From the NCBI GenBank assembly GCA_019914945.1, contig CM034111.1:2666001-2730000 (forward strand): 64,000 bases of DNA, in the 5' to 3' direction. Position 1 is the first letter of the stretch, and every line of letters starts with the position of its first letter. Positions 47,261 to 60,289 of this stretch are shown here, one piece after another. Below the pieces are notes generated by a model. That model did no database searches. It saw nothing but the letters and a program-made list of their open reading frames with translations, and was not told where the DNA came from. A program made the translations under genes and the position numbers. The stretch comes from Typha latifolia. Taxonomy: Eukaryota; Streptophyta; Magnoliopsida; Poales; Typhaceae.

Positions 47261-50116
47261 TCAAGTTCTTACAGGTGCAAGTATTATTTTGCCTGCAAAG
47301 TGCTCCTTCCAGTCACGAATAGATGCAAATGGCAGCAAACCCGCCGATACAGGAAGAACAAGTAAGAGGATACTGTAGAATGTGTATCGCCTAAGCCAAT
47401 ATGGCAGCTTGGGGACTTTGGTTCCTTGAGACAGAGAAATAGGGCCACAGAGAATATGATAGAAAGAAGATGGGAATATATTTCCAAGGAAATGAAGCAA
47501 GCAGAGACCCTCCCAGAATAGGAGCCACCAGTATCCATGCCCTCCTAGTGCATCTACACACAACTTTCCAGAAAAACCACAAGCAACTCCTAACAGCACG
47601 ACATTGAATGTTACAGGCATACTTGGCCCAGACACCAGTGAACGTTGGAGAATCAACCAGACAATGGCTAGAATCATCAATATGCCAAAGAACATTCTGG
47701 TTAGGACTATCACATGACATCTCAAGAAAAGCCAACCTGAACTAAAAGATGCAGCCGACTTTGGCATCCACCAAGATCTAGATTCCTAAAACAAGAACAC
47801 AGAATCAGACATAACTCCTGATTCCCCAAAACATCAGCATGCATTACAAATTTCTAAAACTTAAAAAACATAACTGGGTCCAGGCCCCTCATTCCCGAAT
47901 TTCTAAAAGTTAAAGTACTCTAATGTACCTTGGATGTGGCTTTGCAGGCTGATGCAACCTCAGTGATCCGTTGGTACGAATAAACAGAAGTTCCATAAGC
48001 AAAACAACCCAACATGATAATCAAGCCAGTGACAAGAAGATCGATGAACCTCTTGAGAAGTTCTGCATGCCTTGAATCCAGCATCTGATTCCTCAATTTC
48101 TCTTCTTTGAAGGAAGCTTTAGCTACCCCCATAGAAATCTTTATCTTCTCTAACACATGTGTGTAGGAACTAAGAGCTAATTGAGATTCCTTTAATTGTA
48201 ACCTTTTCATAGTTAGACCTATTTCAACCTCCTTAAGGTCATTAGAGCGACTTTGCTCCTCCACAGATCTCTCATATGTACTAATGATATGCTGATTAAA
48301 TTCAGGGCTAGATATATTATGACAAATGTGAGCTAGCTGCCGACTATTTTGCCCATGAAGAATAAGTTGATTGTTCATAGAATCCAAGGACTGATTCTCC
48401 TGGAACTCTTCGATGCCACTCCGCAAATCAAGGCTATCCAAATTTTCTGCAGCCCCACGACTGCTATATAGAAATGAAGGACGAGAAGTGTATCCTTGCT
48501 CAGAGGTAGATGTCTCATTGATAACATGAAGCGTTCTCAATGTGCTGCCAAATGACTTTTCGAAGCTTCTCACGAAACAGTTGTACCTGTTACCATATAT
48601 CTATTTAAAAAAGCAAAACAAAGCACTATTTCAGCACAAACAAGTTCATACAAGAAAATTACTGACAGAAAGAAGTTAGAAACAGACTTACATTTACGAC
48701 CGATTCTTTCACAGCCGAAGTACAGATCTGCATATATATTTTTCTTGAGTGATCATACAAGGCTCTAAAAGCTTGTAGCCATCATATGTTAGAGCTAGGG
48801 GAAAGAGAAATACCTTGCAAAGATGATCTACAGGCAACCTTTCTCCTGAGATAGTCATTCCATTCAAAACCTGAAACAGCACATTCCTATCATCAAGTTA
48901 GCAGTTAGCTAATTGTGGAACTAATAAAATGCAACATAACAGAAATTCTACATTCATATAAAGGATGGATTCTATCATGTAATTAAAGCAGGAGAAAGAA
49001 AAATTGTCTTGGCCCTTAGACATTGAGATGAAGAACACCACCCTTAATGGACAAGACGTATGTAGGAGGGATTATTTTCCTTATGTTGGATATAATGACA
49101 CTTACCTGGATTTTTCATGAAAAGAATTTAATGAAAAAGATAATATTGATGTAGATATTACACACAGAATTTGAACATGAGTGTTAAATGAAGAAGTGCC
49201 TCTTTCTTGTATAGCTGTTAAACTGAAAAGACAACATCTTAAGGTTGCTATAAGATCACCCAAGTTTTATGAATATGGAATGACGGGAAACAACTGGCGT
49301 ATGAAAAATTCAGTGAGATGTGAATGGAGAACAGGACAGCATCGATTGCCAGGATCGGATGTTTATGCAAAAGATGGGCATGGATTGTGAATCTAGCATC
49401 AGTTATTCTCTGTGCCCCTTAGAGAGATTAGGAATCATATTATTCCTGCAGCTTAAGCTGTACACGTACTTACGAAGACTGCCAGAGCTAATTAGATTTA
49501 TTGCCATCAGACTATAAAATTTTCACATGTTGAACCCAATCATTATGTACAGTATACCTAATAATCGTAATACAAAACAATATATTCATGGCATAACAAA
49601 CAACTTCTCAATTATACCTAATCCAAGTTCGAGAGCAGAGAATAAAACCTTAAAAAGCACCAAATCAAATTGATCACCTTTACTCATTGGATCCAAAATC
49701 AATTTCCGTAAATTACAATAAAAGTCAAGAGAAATTGGACCAAAAACCAAGCATTTTTAAATCAAACTATCTTGAAGCCCTAGGAAGTTTTAAAAAGGAA
49801 CCTGGGCAACAACAGCGGCAAAGGACATCCCGAGAGGAAGACCAAGATCTTGGACACTGTCGCCGTCATCCGAAACACCACCTCCACGATTGGCCGGCCA
49901 AGCTCGTCGCCGTAACCTTAGCCGCACCCCTCTCTGGCGAGAGTGGTAGAGAGAGGAAGAAGACGAGGAGGAGGAGGAAGAAGCGGCATCCTTTTTCCCC
50001 CTCTTGGCCTTAGATGTTACAGCCATCGATCCTTTCACGACGGGCGGCGGTGGGTCGGCGGCGGAAATCTGATCTCCTCCACCGATGCCACCGCCGCCGT
50101 ACTTGAGGGGTTCCAT
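47261..50116 (-). CDS. CPR5: CPR5 (constitutive expresser of PR genes 5)
   Basis: Five exons in transcription order: 50116-49802, 48870-48814, 48727-48692, 48600-47929, 47785-47261; 534 residues (Arabidopsis CPR5 has 564). CPR5 is a nuclear-envelope membrane protein, described as a plant nucleoporin. It restrains effector-triggered immunity and cell death and affects cell-cycle, senescence and trichome growth. The N-terminus is Gly/Pro-rich, with a basic KAKRGKK, a run of ten Ser and an Arg-rich nuclear-localisation-like stretch (about 45-80). The middle has IYGNRYNCFVRSFEKSFGSTLR and the cytosolic helix RSNDLKEVEIGLTMKRLQLKE. A first membrane segment lies at about 322-344. The last exon adds several more (SWWMPK, FFGILMILAIVWLIL, and the family signature CGFSGKLCVDALGG, then YWLRRY and GLLPFAS). 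The assignment rests on these blocks. Confidence 0.93.
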
Positions 50117-53070
50117 GATCGGGAAAGGAAAAGGAGGTGAAAGGGGTGGTACTCTTCGAATCGGGGATTTGGTAATAATTAGAATAATTATAAAACAACA
50201 ATGGGGTAGTTTTTGGGAAGTTTCTTTCAAAAGCCATGCTTCCGACCATTGCACTAGAGAGTTACTAGACTCTAATAAGATTTAGTAGCAGATCTTAGTT
50301 TGAGCTTGGATTCGATTTACAAGATTTTCTAGAGCTTTTGACCAAATTAACCCTCATAAATCTTTTTTACGCATAAGATACTCATCAAAACTTAAATAAA
50401 AAATTAAATATATTTTACCACATCAACTAATCAAAAACTCAATTTTCTTGCCAGAACTTGAAAAAAAAAAGGAATATTTAGAAATTTTTAATCCTAATTA
50501 ATCAGACAAGGGCTAGGTTTTTTCTTGATGAACAGTCCGTAGGCCTTCTAATTAAATGATTTAATTAGACAAGCACTTCTAAAAAGAAAGTGCTCCATTG
50601 AAAGGTGTTAATCCTAGGAATGAAACCAATACAAGTCCACTAATCTTCAAAACTCTCACATTGTCTTCAATCTTAGATCCCTCACAGATTTTTAACCATC
50701 AGTTCAAACTTCAAACAAATCTTGGCAAGACTAATAACTTATTAAATATAAACGACTTATTAAACCGGTTATATATGTTAAATAAGTTATTAGCATAAGT
50801 TATTCAAATCTATATAAAGTATTCAGATTATAATAAATTGTTTAAATTATAAACATTTTTTATTATAAATATATTATCGTTTCATAAATGAGTTCCACGG
50901 GTCAGATCATAATAAGTAAATTTAATAAACACAAATATAATTCGTTTAATAGTAGGTTAGATAAATTCACCTATTTACAATCTGAATTCAAATAGATTAA
51001 ATTCAAATTTATCTAGAAACTGAGTCATCGTATCAATTTATCGAGTCAACTGACTAAGAACTAGATTGATAAGAAAAAAAAATAAAAAGGAAATATCTTC
51101 ATCCAATCTTCAAAAAAAAAAATTTATCTTGGTGCGTGAATATTCTTGGATATTGAGTTTAAATTCTAACGGCGAAGGCTCAATTAATATACCATTTAGT
51201 TTCCACATCTCTGAAAACAAAAATAATACTCATGTTTTGATCTACTATTTTATGGCTTATTCGGAGTAGTAAATCTCTTCCAAAATTCTGCACGTTCTTA
51301 AAGAAAAAAAAAAAATCCATCAACTTGTTCTTTTTAGATTATTATACAATGGGAGTCAACTTTTGCCACCGATGGATTTATTAGGTTCGAGTACAAATAA
51401 CAAATGATATGAATCTGGTCTGACTCTTAGATTTAATCATTATAAATATTTTTTTATATAGATTATGAGCACTTAGTTTAACATAACTAAATAATTGGGG
51501 CTTACCCTTTCTGATAAGTATATATATTAGTCATTAATTAGAATAACCTTTCCAAAAAGAAATGACACTAATTAATTAAAATCACGTTAAAAAATATCAA
51601 TCTCAATATTTATAAGAAATTAAATTCATGATGTTCGTCGGTAAGACTCGATTATTAATTTCAATACTAATTCTATTGCCATTTCTTTCGCATGAAGAGA
51701 GTTTCTGATATAACAATCTCTCGGTCAAGAATTAAATTAATTCATGGAGTATTCCCAGGAACAGTCAATCAAATTATATTTATTTCTAGGTCAATAGAAC
51801 TAACAATGATATGGGCAAATTGGAGAACATGGGGAGGTACTCTTCTAGTTGACAATTTCTTTTTGGGTTCTTCTTAACCTCAGAAGATGCCTAAGTATTT
51901 TCTGAGTCTCAGATCTATTCCAAAGACTTCTAGTTACAGCTATCCAATTCTATTTGTTCCTAATAACTAGTTGACCACCGCAATCATGAGGACTTTAAAA
52001 GTCTTGATAGGATAAGAGAAATTGTAGAAGAACAAGACATCTTTTTGAAATTCTTCTATGAAGTTGATCTTATACAAATCACAAGAATAATAGTAAATTT
52101 ATGTCCTTTTAGTTTTCTCAAATCCAACTTCATCATTTGGCTCCTACATTCGATTTTAATAGTTCACAAACATCTTAGTTTTCTTAAGGTCAATATAAAA
52201 GAAAAGGATCAAACTTTAAGATTAAATGAGGAATATTTTCGTCGACATATTATTTATTCTGTCAATTGTTATTAAAGTTAAGATGTTAAAAATAAAATGT
52301 AAGGTTTGAATGATCAAATATCCATATAGCTGGAAAATTCAAGTGTCTTATATGGAAAATATCAATAGGAATTTCCCTTCAATATCGATATTCTATGACA
52401 AATTTCTTTAAAATAAAATAGTGCTGTGAGTTGGATGGAAATATATAATATCCCCAATCAAGTTATAACTCAAAACTCTATAAGTAAACGATTCATAATT
52501 CTATTCGGATTCAAATGGCAGCAGCCATTATATTTTGTCTGTAGGCGGATTGTGGTGTTGTTTAGTAGGATGAGAACAACGTCAGCCAAGAAATTCGAAA
52601 GCGTTGACTTAGCTCTCCCATCGATGACCCAAGAACGCATTAGAAAAAGAATTCACAACGATGGAAGCGATCTCGACTCACATGACCAATTTAAAAATAA
52701 ATAAAAAATAACCACTTGACTTCATTGGGTATCTCTTTGTCATATGACATCACCAAATATAAGAATAATTTGTCTGAGGTACTAAAAAGTCTCTCAAAAT
52801 ATAGTCGATGATTAGAATTTTTCTTGTCATGCCAATATTTTTAGTCATCGACAACATTCTGAGTGGTTTTATAAGTATTCTAGATTTAATCTTGAGATAT
52901 ATAATATTAAATATTAAGAGAGAGAGAGAGGGAGAGAGGAGAGTCTTCTCTTCTCATTGCCCATTTAATACGTCTTAGACGCGAGAACATTGACTTAGAT
53001 GCCTCGAGAGTTGCATTAAAACCCAAAAGGCAAGATGGAGAGAAAGAGAGATTAAACCACCAACTACAAG
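50117..53070. other. AT-rich intergenic region between CPR5 and WRKY
   Basis: Between divergent CPR5 and WRKY genes. From about 50.3 to 52.4 kb it is very AT-rich, with many short self-complementary TTAATAA-type stretches and no motif-bearing frame. It may consist of decayed repeats, none identifiable. The last 500 bp look like the WRKY promoter and leader, with three W-box cores and a short GA run at about 52917-52937. Confidence 0.5.
52604..52995 (+). promoter_or_regulatory. Three W-box cores upstream of the WRKY gene
   Basis: TTGACT occurs at 52604-52609, 52716-52721 and 52990-52995, all on the coding strand within 470 bp of the start codon. TTGAC is the binding core of WRKY proteins, and WRKY promoters often carry it for auto- or cross-regulation. 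A tiny upstream ORF (MERKRD, 53035-53055) lies just before the main ATG. The motifs are seen; regulation is inferred. Confidence 0.5.
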
Positions 53071-54780
<1,710 letters not shown>

Positions 54781-55102
54781 ATTATTGTCACATTTAGTTA
54801 ATGTATACTTGCCTACTTGGATCCAAGCTGATTCTTCTACTTAGTGATGTAATTTGTAGCTCCATTTTACCTACTTGAGCGTCACATCGATTTTAATTTA
54901 TTTATCAAATTTCAATTATTGTTGTTGATCTTAAAGACTTTTATGTAGGCCAAAAAGAATAGTGTGGTCAACAATTTCAGCATCTTTTTATCTTCTTAAT
55001 CTCCCTCCTTTGAAAGTCTAAGATCAAACAGTATGCTTTGTTCATGCAATTCCCTTGTGGGGTTTAAATAAGCAAAACAAAAAAATATTGTTACTTAACT
55101 AA

Positions 55103-55347
55103 GGGTGTGTTTTGGAACCAATTCAAGATAGAATTCAATTGATTTCAATTTAAAAATCAATTTAAAAATCAATTTAATTTCACAAATTTAGAGTTCTCCA
55201 AATATGGTGCAAGTAAAAAAATCCAATAATAAATTTATTGTCGGGCTAGCAGGCAACAACGGGCTCTTATTTTCTTCTTCTCATCTCAAATCTTTTAGCT
55301 CTACTTGAAAAGAACAAAAGATTTAGCTTACTCGAATCCAAACACAA
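55103..55347. mobile_element. Weak MITE-like candidate
   Basis: GGGTGTGTTTTGGA opens and TCCAAACACAA closes a 245-bp segment flanked by TAA on both sides (55100-55102, 55348-55350). The terminal repeats match only partly (GTGTTT-GGA) and AT-rich DNA gives chance TAA sites, so this is tentative. Confidence 0.25.
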
Positions 55348-55630
55348 TAAGATTCGTCGATAACCACAATAAAAAAAACAAACAAACAAACAAAAAAATG
55401 CTAGTTATTATGTTCTTGGGTCATTCATTAAAAGTTTTTAGTCAAAATATTAGCATTTTCCTGAAAGAAATAAATCACTTCTTAGCTCTTACTCTCATAT
55501 AGTAGTAGTTGCTATACCTTGGTTATATTCCTAATATCTTATCCAGTTATCCATATCAACGTATTTGAGCCGCAAGGCTAGACTAAGCCAACCTTTTGAA
55601 CCACTCCTATTGGATCAGAACCCATGGGTA

Positions 55631-55664
55631 TGACGTCACATCACGTGATAACAGCTCACGTGTC
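55631..55664. promoter_or_regulatory. Cluster of three ACGT-core elements
   Basis: Within 34 bp lie TGACGTCA (55631-55638, perfect palindrome, C-box type), TCACGTGA (55641-55648, perfect palindrome, G-box type) and CACGTGTC (55657-55664, ABRE type). All are bZIP binding cores; two are palindromic. They stand in a locally GC-richer patch between the WRKY stop (850 bp upstream) and the DUF1644 leader (roughly 0.9 kb downstream). Sites are seen; target gene and factor are inferred. Confidence 0.6.
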
Positions 55665-57824
55665 AACCCACCGCCCACCGCCTCTAGCTGAGGGCCCCCT
55701 CAACGCTTACTTCCAAAATAAATAAATACCAACCGTTCATCAAACAACGCTATCTATAAAAACTATAATCTTTATTACTTCATAGTTTTTAAAGTTAATT
55801 ATGCTTAGACTCTTAAACTATTATAAATTTTTTTTCATATTTTTATTAAATATAAACCCTCACAAACTATTAAAAATATTTTAAATATATCTTTTCAATT
55901 GAACAATTTATTTATTTTGGAAAAAGAAGATAAATTTTAGTTTATCAGGGGAGTATTTTGGTTTTTTAAGTGTTTTTATTTACAACATTAAAATGAGAGA
56001 TTTTTAATAGTTTAAGGTTCAATGTGTAAAAAAAAATTTATGGGTATATTAAAAAGAGTGATAACTCTGAGGATCTAAATATAATTATTTTTAATTTATA
56101 TTCCATCATAATAAATGAGGGAGGTAAGAAGGAGGAGAAGTGAGGAAGAGGGCCAGAAGAACATAGTACAGTAAAAATAATTTCTCTATTTTTTTTATTC
56201 ATACTTACAACTCGGAATTAATAACGTATAAAAAAAAGGTTATCTTCCTGTAAATTTGAATGAGACACTAAAAGTAGCAGAACGATAAATTGAAAGAGAA
56301 ACAACGAAAATATAAAAATGGGCTTAACCTTTGAAATCGAAAATTTACTCTATTTTTGTTTTGAAATAAAATCGAAATATAAATACGGAAAAGTAGTAGG
56401 ATCTGAATCGTAACTTTATTAAATATAGGGTGTGAAATGTAATTTTCCTTTAAAAAAAAGCATTTTATAAATCACCACTACCTCGGCTTCTTTCCTCTCG
56501 ATTCCATCGATCGGTGACCGGAATGTGACCGCGACTTTGGTCACTTCTAAATCCTTCCTCATCTCTCTCTCTCTCTCTCTCTCGCGATCTCTCGATCTCG
56601 AACCCCTTCCACTTCGCGTCACCGTCGGTTTCGTTCGAGAGGTACTCTTCCCGCCTCGATTCCGTGCATTTCTCTTCTTTCCTTTCTTCCTTGTGCTGGA
56701 ATCACGGATGCCTCGTGGAGCAACGAGGAATTAGAAGCACTTGCTGAGTAAAAAGAAAAAACTCCATTCTTTTCTCCCCTTTTCTTCTCAAGATCTACGG
56801 ATTTGCTGTAAGATCTTGATTCGAATCTGATACCAAATTTTCGATGATTAGCTGTTTGTGTGTGTCAGATGTAAAATTTCCAATTTCAACTGTTTCTGGC
56901 AGAAAATCCATTCTCTTTTTTATTTTTTCGATTATTGGATGATTGCTTTTTTAAGGGAAATAGATAATTTCGATTTCTAGCGAAGGATAGCAGAAAATTT
57001 AGTAATTCTGATCTGTTAGATTATTTCATCTTTTGGTTTAGAGGATTGATTTTTATGATGAATTGAATTAGATTTAGTTTGTCTAGTTTATCCTCTCTCT
57101 TGTTCTCTTGCTGTTCCTCGTATCCTCTCTTCCAATACATCTTAAAAACAGGTTTAGATCCGAGCTATTAGATCAAACTTCAAAGACTTTTTAAGACTTC
57201 AATAAATAGAAAAGTGCTTTATATCCTGCCATTGCAAGCATCTACAGCATAAGAGATGGTGATCTTGCACATCTCTCCATGGCATAATTAGTTTCCTATA
57301 CATTACTGCTGCTGATTTGCTGAAGGGTGGTTGCCATTTGTTCTATGCTAGAGGTTAGAATTTTCTCTCAAGTTTGTGCTTGAATTGGAGAGCAGAGCAA
57401 AGCCTTGTAAGAAATCTTATCATGATGAATTTATAGTATCCTTTTGAAATATGCATTATAGTTCGTTAATGTAGGACATAGTGTAAGAACCTCTTCTTTC
57501 ACCTAGATATGCTCTTCTCCACTATATGTAGTTTGCCATCCATTTCATTTTCTTTTATCTGAAAACTGTTTATTTCATAAATTATTAACATGTTGATATG
57601 TGCTTGTAACTGTCGTAACTGTTAGACTTAGATGATCTTGTAAGAGTACATCTTCCTGGGGGAAAGCATTAGCCGTCTCACTAGCTCTTTTCAATTTATT
57701 ATGTATTGATAAAGATTGCTTTATCTGACAAAGTGTGGTCTTTCCAGATAACTAGGTACAGAAATTGGCTTTTGTTTTGGAATTGAATTGGTTATGGTTA
57801 ATCTTCGTAGGTTTTCTGCGGCAA

Positions 57825-58838
57825 ATGGCAGGAAATACCAGGGGCCGAAGACTCTCACTTCATCATCTCAGGATGACTCCGTATCCCAGTCCTTCCTACA
57901 GATGGAAGTCCAGGAAAGATGCCACCCAGAAAAAAACATCAGTAACCCTGGAGAAAAGGGACTGGGAAGATGCCACCTGCGCAGTGTGTATGGAGTATCC
58001 ACACAATGCTGTCCTGCTCCTTTGCTCATCACATGAGCAGGGTTGTCGCCCTTATATGTGTCGGACCAGCTATCGCCACTCAAATTGTCTCAATCAATTT
58101 AAGAAGGCTTACACAAAGGTGGCATCGCTCCATCACGGGTCAGGCCCCAGCCTCACCTTTGAAAGTGAGAAATCTGATATAACAAGGATTGCATGTCCTC
58201 TGTGCCGTGGACAAGTGAAGGGATGGACTGTAGTGGAACCTGCTCGAGAATATCTAAATAGTAAAAAGAGAACTTGTATGCAGGATGATTGCTCATTTAT
58301 AGGGTCCTATAAGGAACTTCGCAAGCATGTGAGATCTGAACACCCATCCGCAAGGCCACGAGAGGTGGATCCTGCTGTTGAACAGAAGTGGAGAACACTC
58401 GAACATGAAAGAGAGAGGCAAGATGTGATCAGCACAATAAGGTCATCAATGCCAAGGGCCGTGGTGTTTGGCGATTATGCAATAGAAATGGGTAACAGTG
58501 GCTCGGACAGTGATGAAGAGTTAGGCAATGTGGATGGAGGCTTTGATGGAGGGAGTCGTGGCATCGGTACGAACATTCTTTACTTTTTCCTGCGAGAGGG
58601 TGCACGTCTCATGAGGCTTAATAGGGACAATGGTGCGTCTGAAGGCAGGGAAGAAGATACTGGTTACATTCCTATCACTGGCAGTGGTGGTGATGCTACT
58701 GCTGCTTATTCCTCGGATCATAATAATGAGGCTGATCTAGTAATAAATGAAGGGGGAGATATGGGTACGCTGGAATCTGAGAGACGGAGACGACGTCGAC
58801 GTAGAAGTCGAGGAAGGTTGGTCTTCGGTGCAAGCTGA
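57825..58838 (+). CDS. DUF1644 zinc-finger protein
   Basis: Coding region in one exon, 337 residues. Plant DUF1644 proteins are small zinc-finger proteins; rice members have been linked to salt and drought tolerance, but the molecular function is not settled. Residues 50-110 hold a Cys/His pattern (Cys52-x2-Cys55, Cys67, His70, Cys74, Cys79, then HSNCLNQFKKAY). A further CPLCRGQVKGW follows, and then CMQDDCSFIGSYKELRKHVRSEHPSARP, a C2H2-like finger. A conserved TNILYFFLREGARLMRL-type helix is near the C-terminus, and a run of Arg (RRRRRRSRGR) may act in nuclear localisation. I start at the ATG at 57825 (MAGNTRGRR); the frame stays open upstream but that part looks like intron, ending at TTCGTAG before GTTTTCTGCGGCAA. 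Confidence 0.88.
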   Translation: MAGNTRGRRLSLHHLRMTPYPSPSYRWKSRKDATQKKTSVTLEKRDWEDATCAVCMEYPHNAVLLLCSSHEQGCRPYMCRTSYRHSNCLNQFKKAYTKVASLHHGSGPSLTFESEKSDITRIACPLCRGQVKGWTVVEPAREYLNSKKRTCMQDDCSFIGSYKELRKHVRSEHPSARPREVDPAVEQKWRTLEHERERQDVISTIRSSMPRAVVFGDYAIEMGNSGSDSDEELGNVDGGFDGGSRGIGTNILYFFLREGARLMRLNRDNGASEGREEDTGYIPITGSGGDATAAYSSDHNNEADLVINEGGDMGTLESERRRRRRRRSRGRLVFGAS

Positions 58839-59671
58839 CAAAAAGGAACTGGCTTGGATCTTTGTTTACAGCAAAAGAGAGTTTATAATTAATTGCAAAA
58901 GTATTTATACACATTTCGTTGATTAACTGATTTAGGCTCATGTGGTGAAGGATGAAGTGGAAGTTGCCTTAATGCATTAAGCTCATGCTTTGGTTCTGCA
59001 AAATAAAATTGTACAACTCTCACTACTTTATGTTGTCATGAATCTTTCATTGCATTCATCAGGGTTATTTAGTAGTTGGACACTTCAAAAAATTTGTTCC
59101 CTTTTTCTATTAATCTATTTAGAACAGGAGTTAGTGAAAAGCTGTATTGAGGACTCTTTGTTTGTCTTGATAAGGAGAATATACCTCTAATTATGCGGGA
59201 TATAAACACCAGTAGAGTAGGTATCAGGCCGGTATTTACGTTTTGAGAGATTTCTTGAAGCCGAACACAGGAGGATAGCAACTTCAAAATCTATCTTACT
59301 ACTTGACACATGTTTCTGTACCGGATCGTGGTGTCACATTAAAGAAATCAAGATTTGAGCTAGGCTACTACCATAATTCAGTGATCAGTCTTACTAGTCA
59401 TAACAGAGCTAGGCCACTACTATGTTGTGATCGAATTTTGATGGATTTTTTACTAGACCGTTACATACATATGATTTAAGTTGATTGTAACACATTTCTT
59501 TAGAGTAGTTGCCCAAGAGAGGACTAGTTTCATCCAGCCTATGATTACATATGATACGCTGTTCTGGATTGCAATAGGCCCAGCTAATGTAAGATATGAG
59601 AGGAACCACGATGCAATTTGGTTGATGATTCAATATCCCCAATTCCTCTCCAAAAACAAATTAAGAATTAA

Positions 59672-59702
<31 letters not shown>

Positions 59703-60289
59703 GTAGTAGTATACAGAGTAATCATCTCACAATATACAGAATAAGCTGGGCTTGTAACCAAGAAGACTCGGCTGCTGAAACTTTGGAGTACGCATAACTC
59801 AATAAGTCAACTTTTCATTTTTCATTTCATGTACAGTCTACAGAGCGGTATGCTGTTGATGCTTTCCAAGTGAACATACTACTCTGAATCTGAGACATGC
59901 GACATAAAACTTAAAAGTAGCAATTTGGTTTCCCACGATTGGCATAGCAACCCATGAACATTATCGCACATCAGCTGCTACAAAAATTTCAGCATTTTGC
60001 TTGACGATGAATTGAATGTTACATTCAAAGAGCACCCGCGCAGAGCTCGCTCCAATGCAAGGTTTGTGGAGGGCAAGATTTACATCCTTACCCGCATTAC
60101 GAAGTAGGCTATTTCCATGCATTGGATATCACATGGATCAGAGAATGTGATATACATGTTTTATACTTTTATAGACAGATGCTGCTGAATCAACATATGG
60201 TAAGCTTTGGTCATCTTCACTTGTGTGTTTTCCATGACAAGAATGATCCTGAGAAAGCCACGCATAAGATTATCTCCCTTTGGAGTAAC
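58839..60289. other. Spacer between the convergent DUF1644 and separase genes
   Basis: 3' UTRs of two convergent genes with AT-rich spacer. An (AAT)n/(TAG)n array lies at about 59672-59710. No coding signal. Confidence 0.55.
59672..59710. repeat. (AAT)n(TAG)n microsatellite
   Basis: About ten AAT units followed by four TAG units. Confidence 0.9.

Larger units (their letters stand above)
54781..57824. other. Intergenic region and 5' UTR of DUF1644 gene
   Basis: Starts with the WRKY 3' UTR. A weak MITE-like segment (55103-55347) and an ACGT-core cluster (55631-55664) follow, then AT-rich DNA to about 56.4 kb. From about 56.5 kb a pyrimidine-rich stretch with a CT array (about 56560-56583) looks like the DUF1644 leader. 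The leader probably has an intron ending at TTCGTAG near 57810, just before the start codon. Confidence 0.5.
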
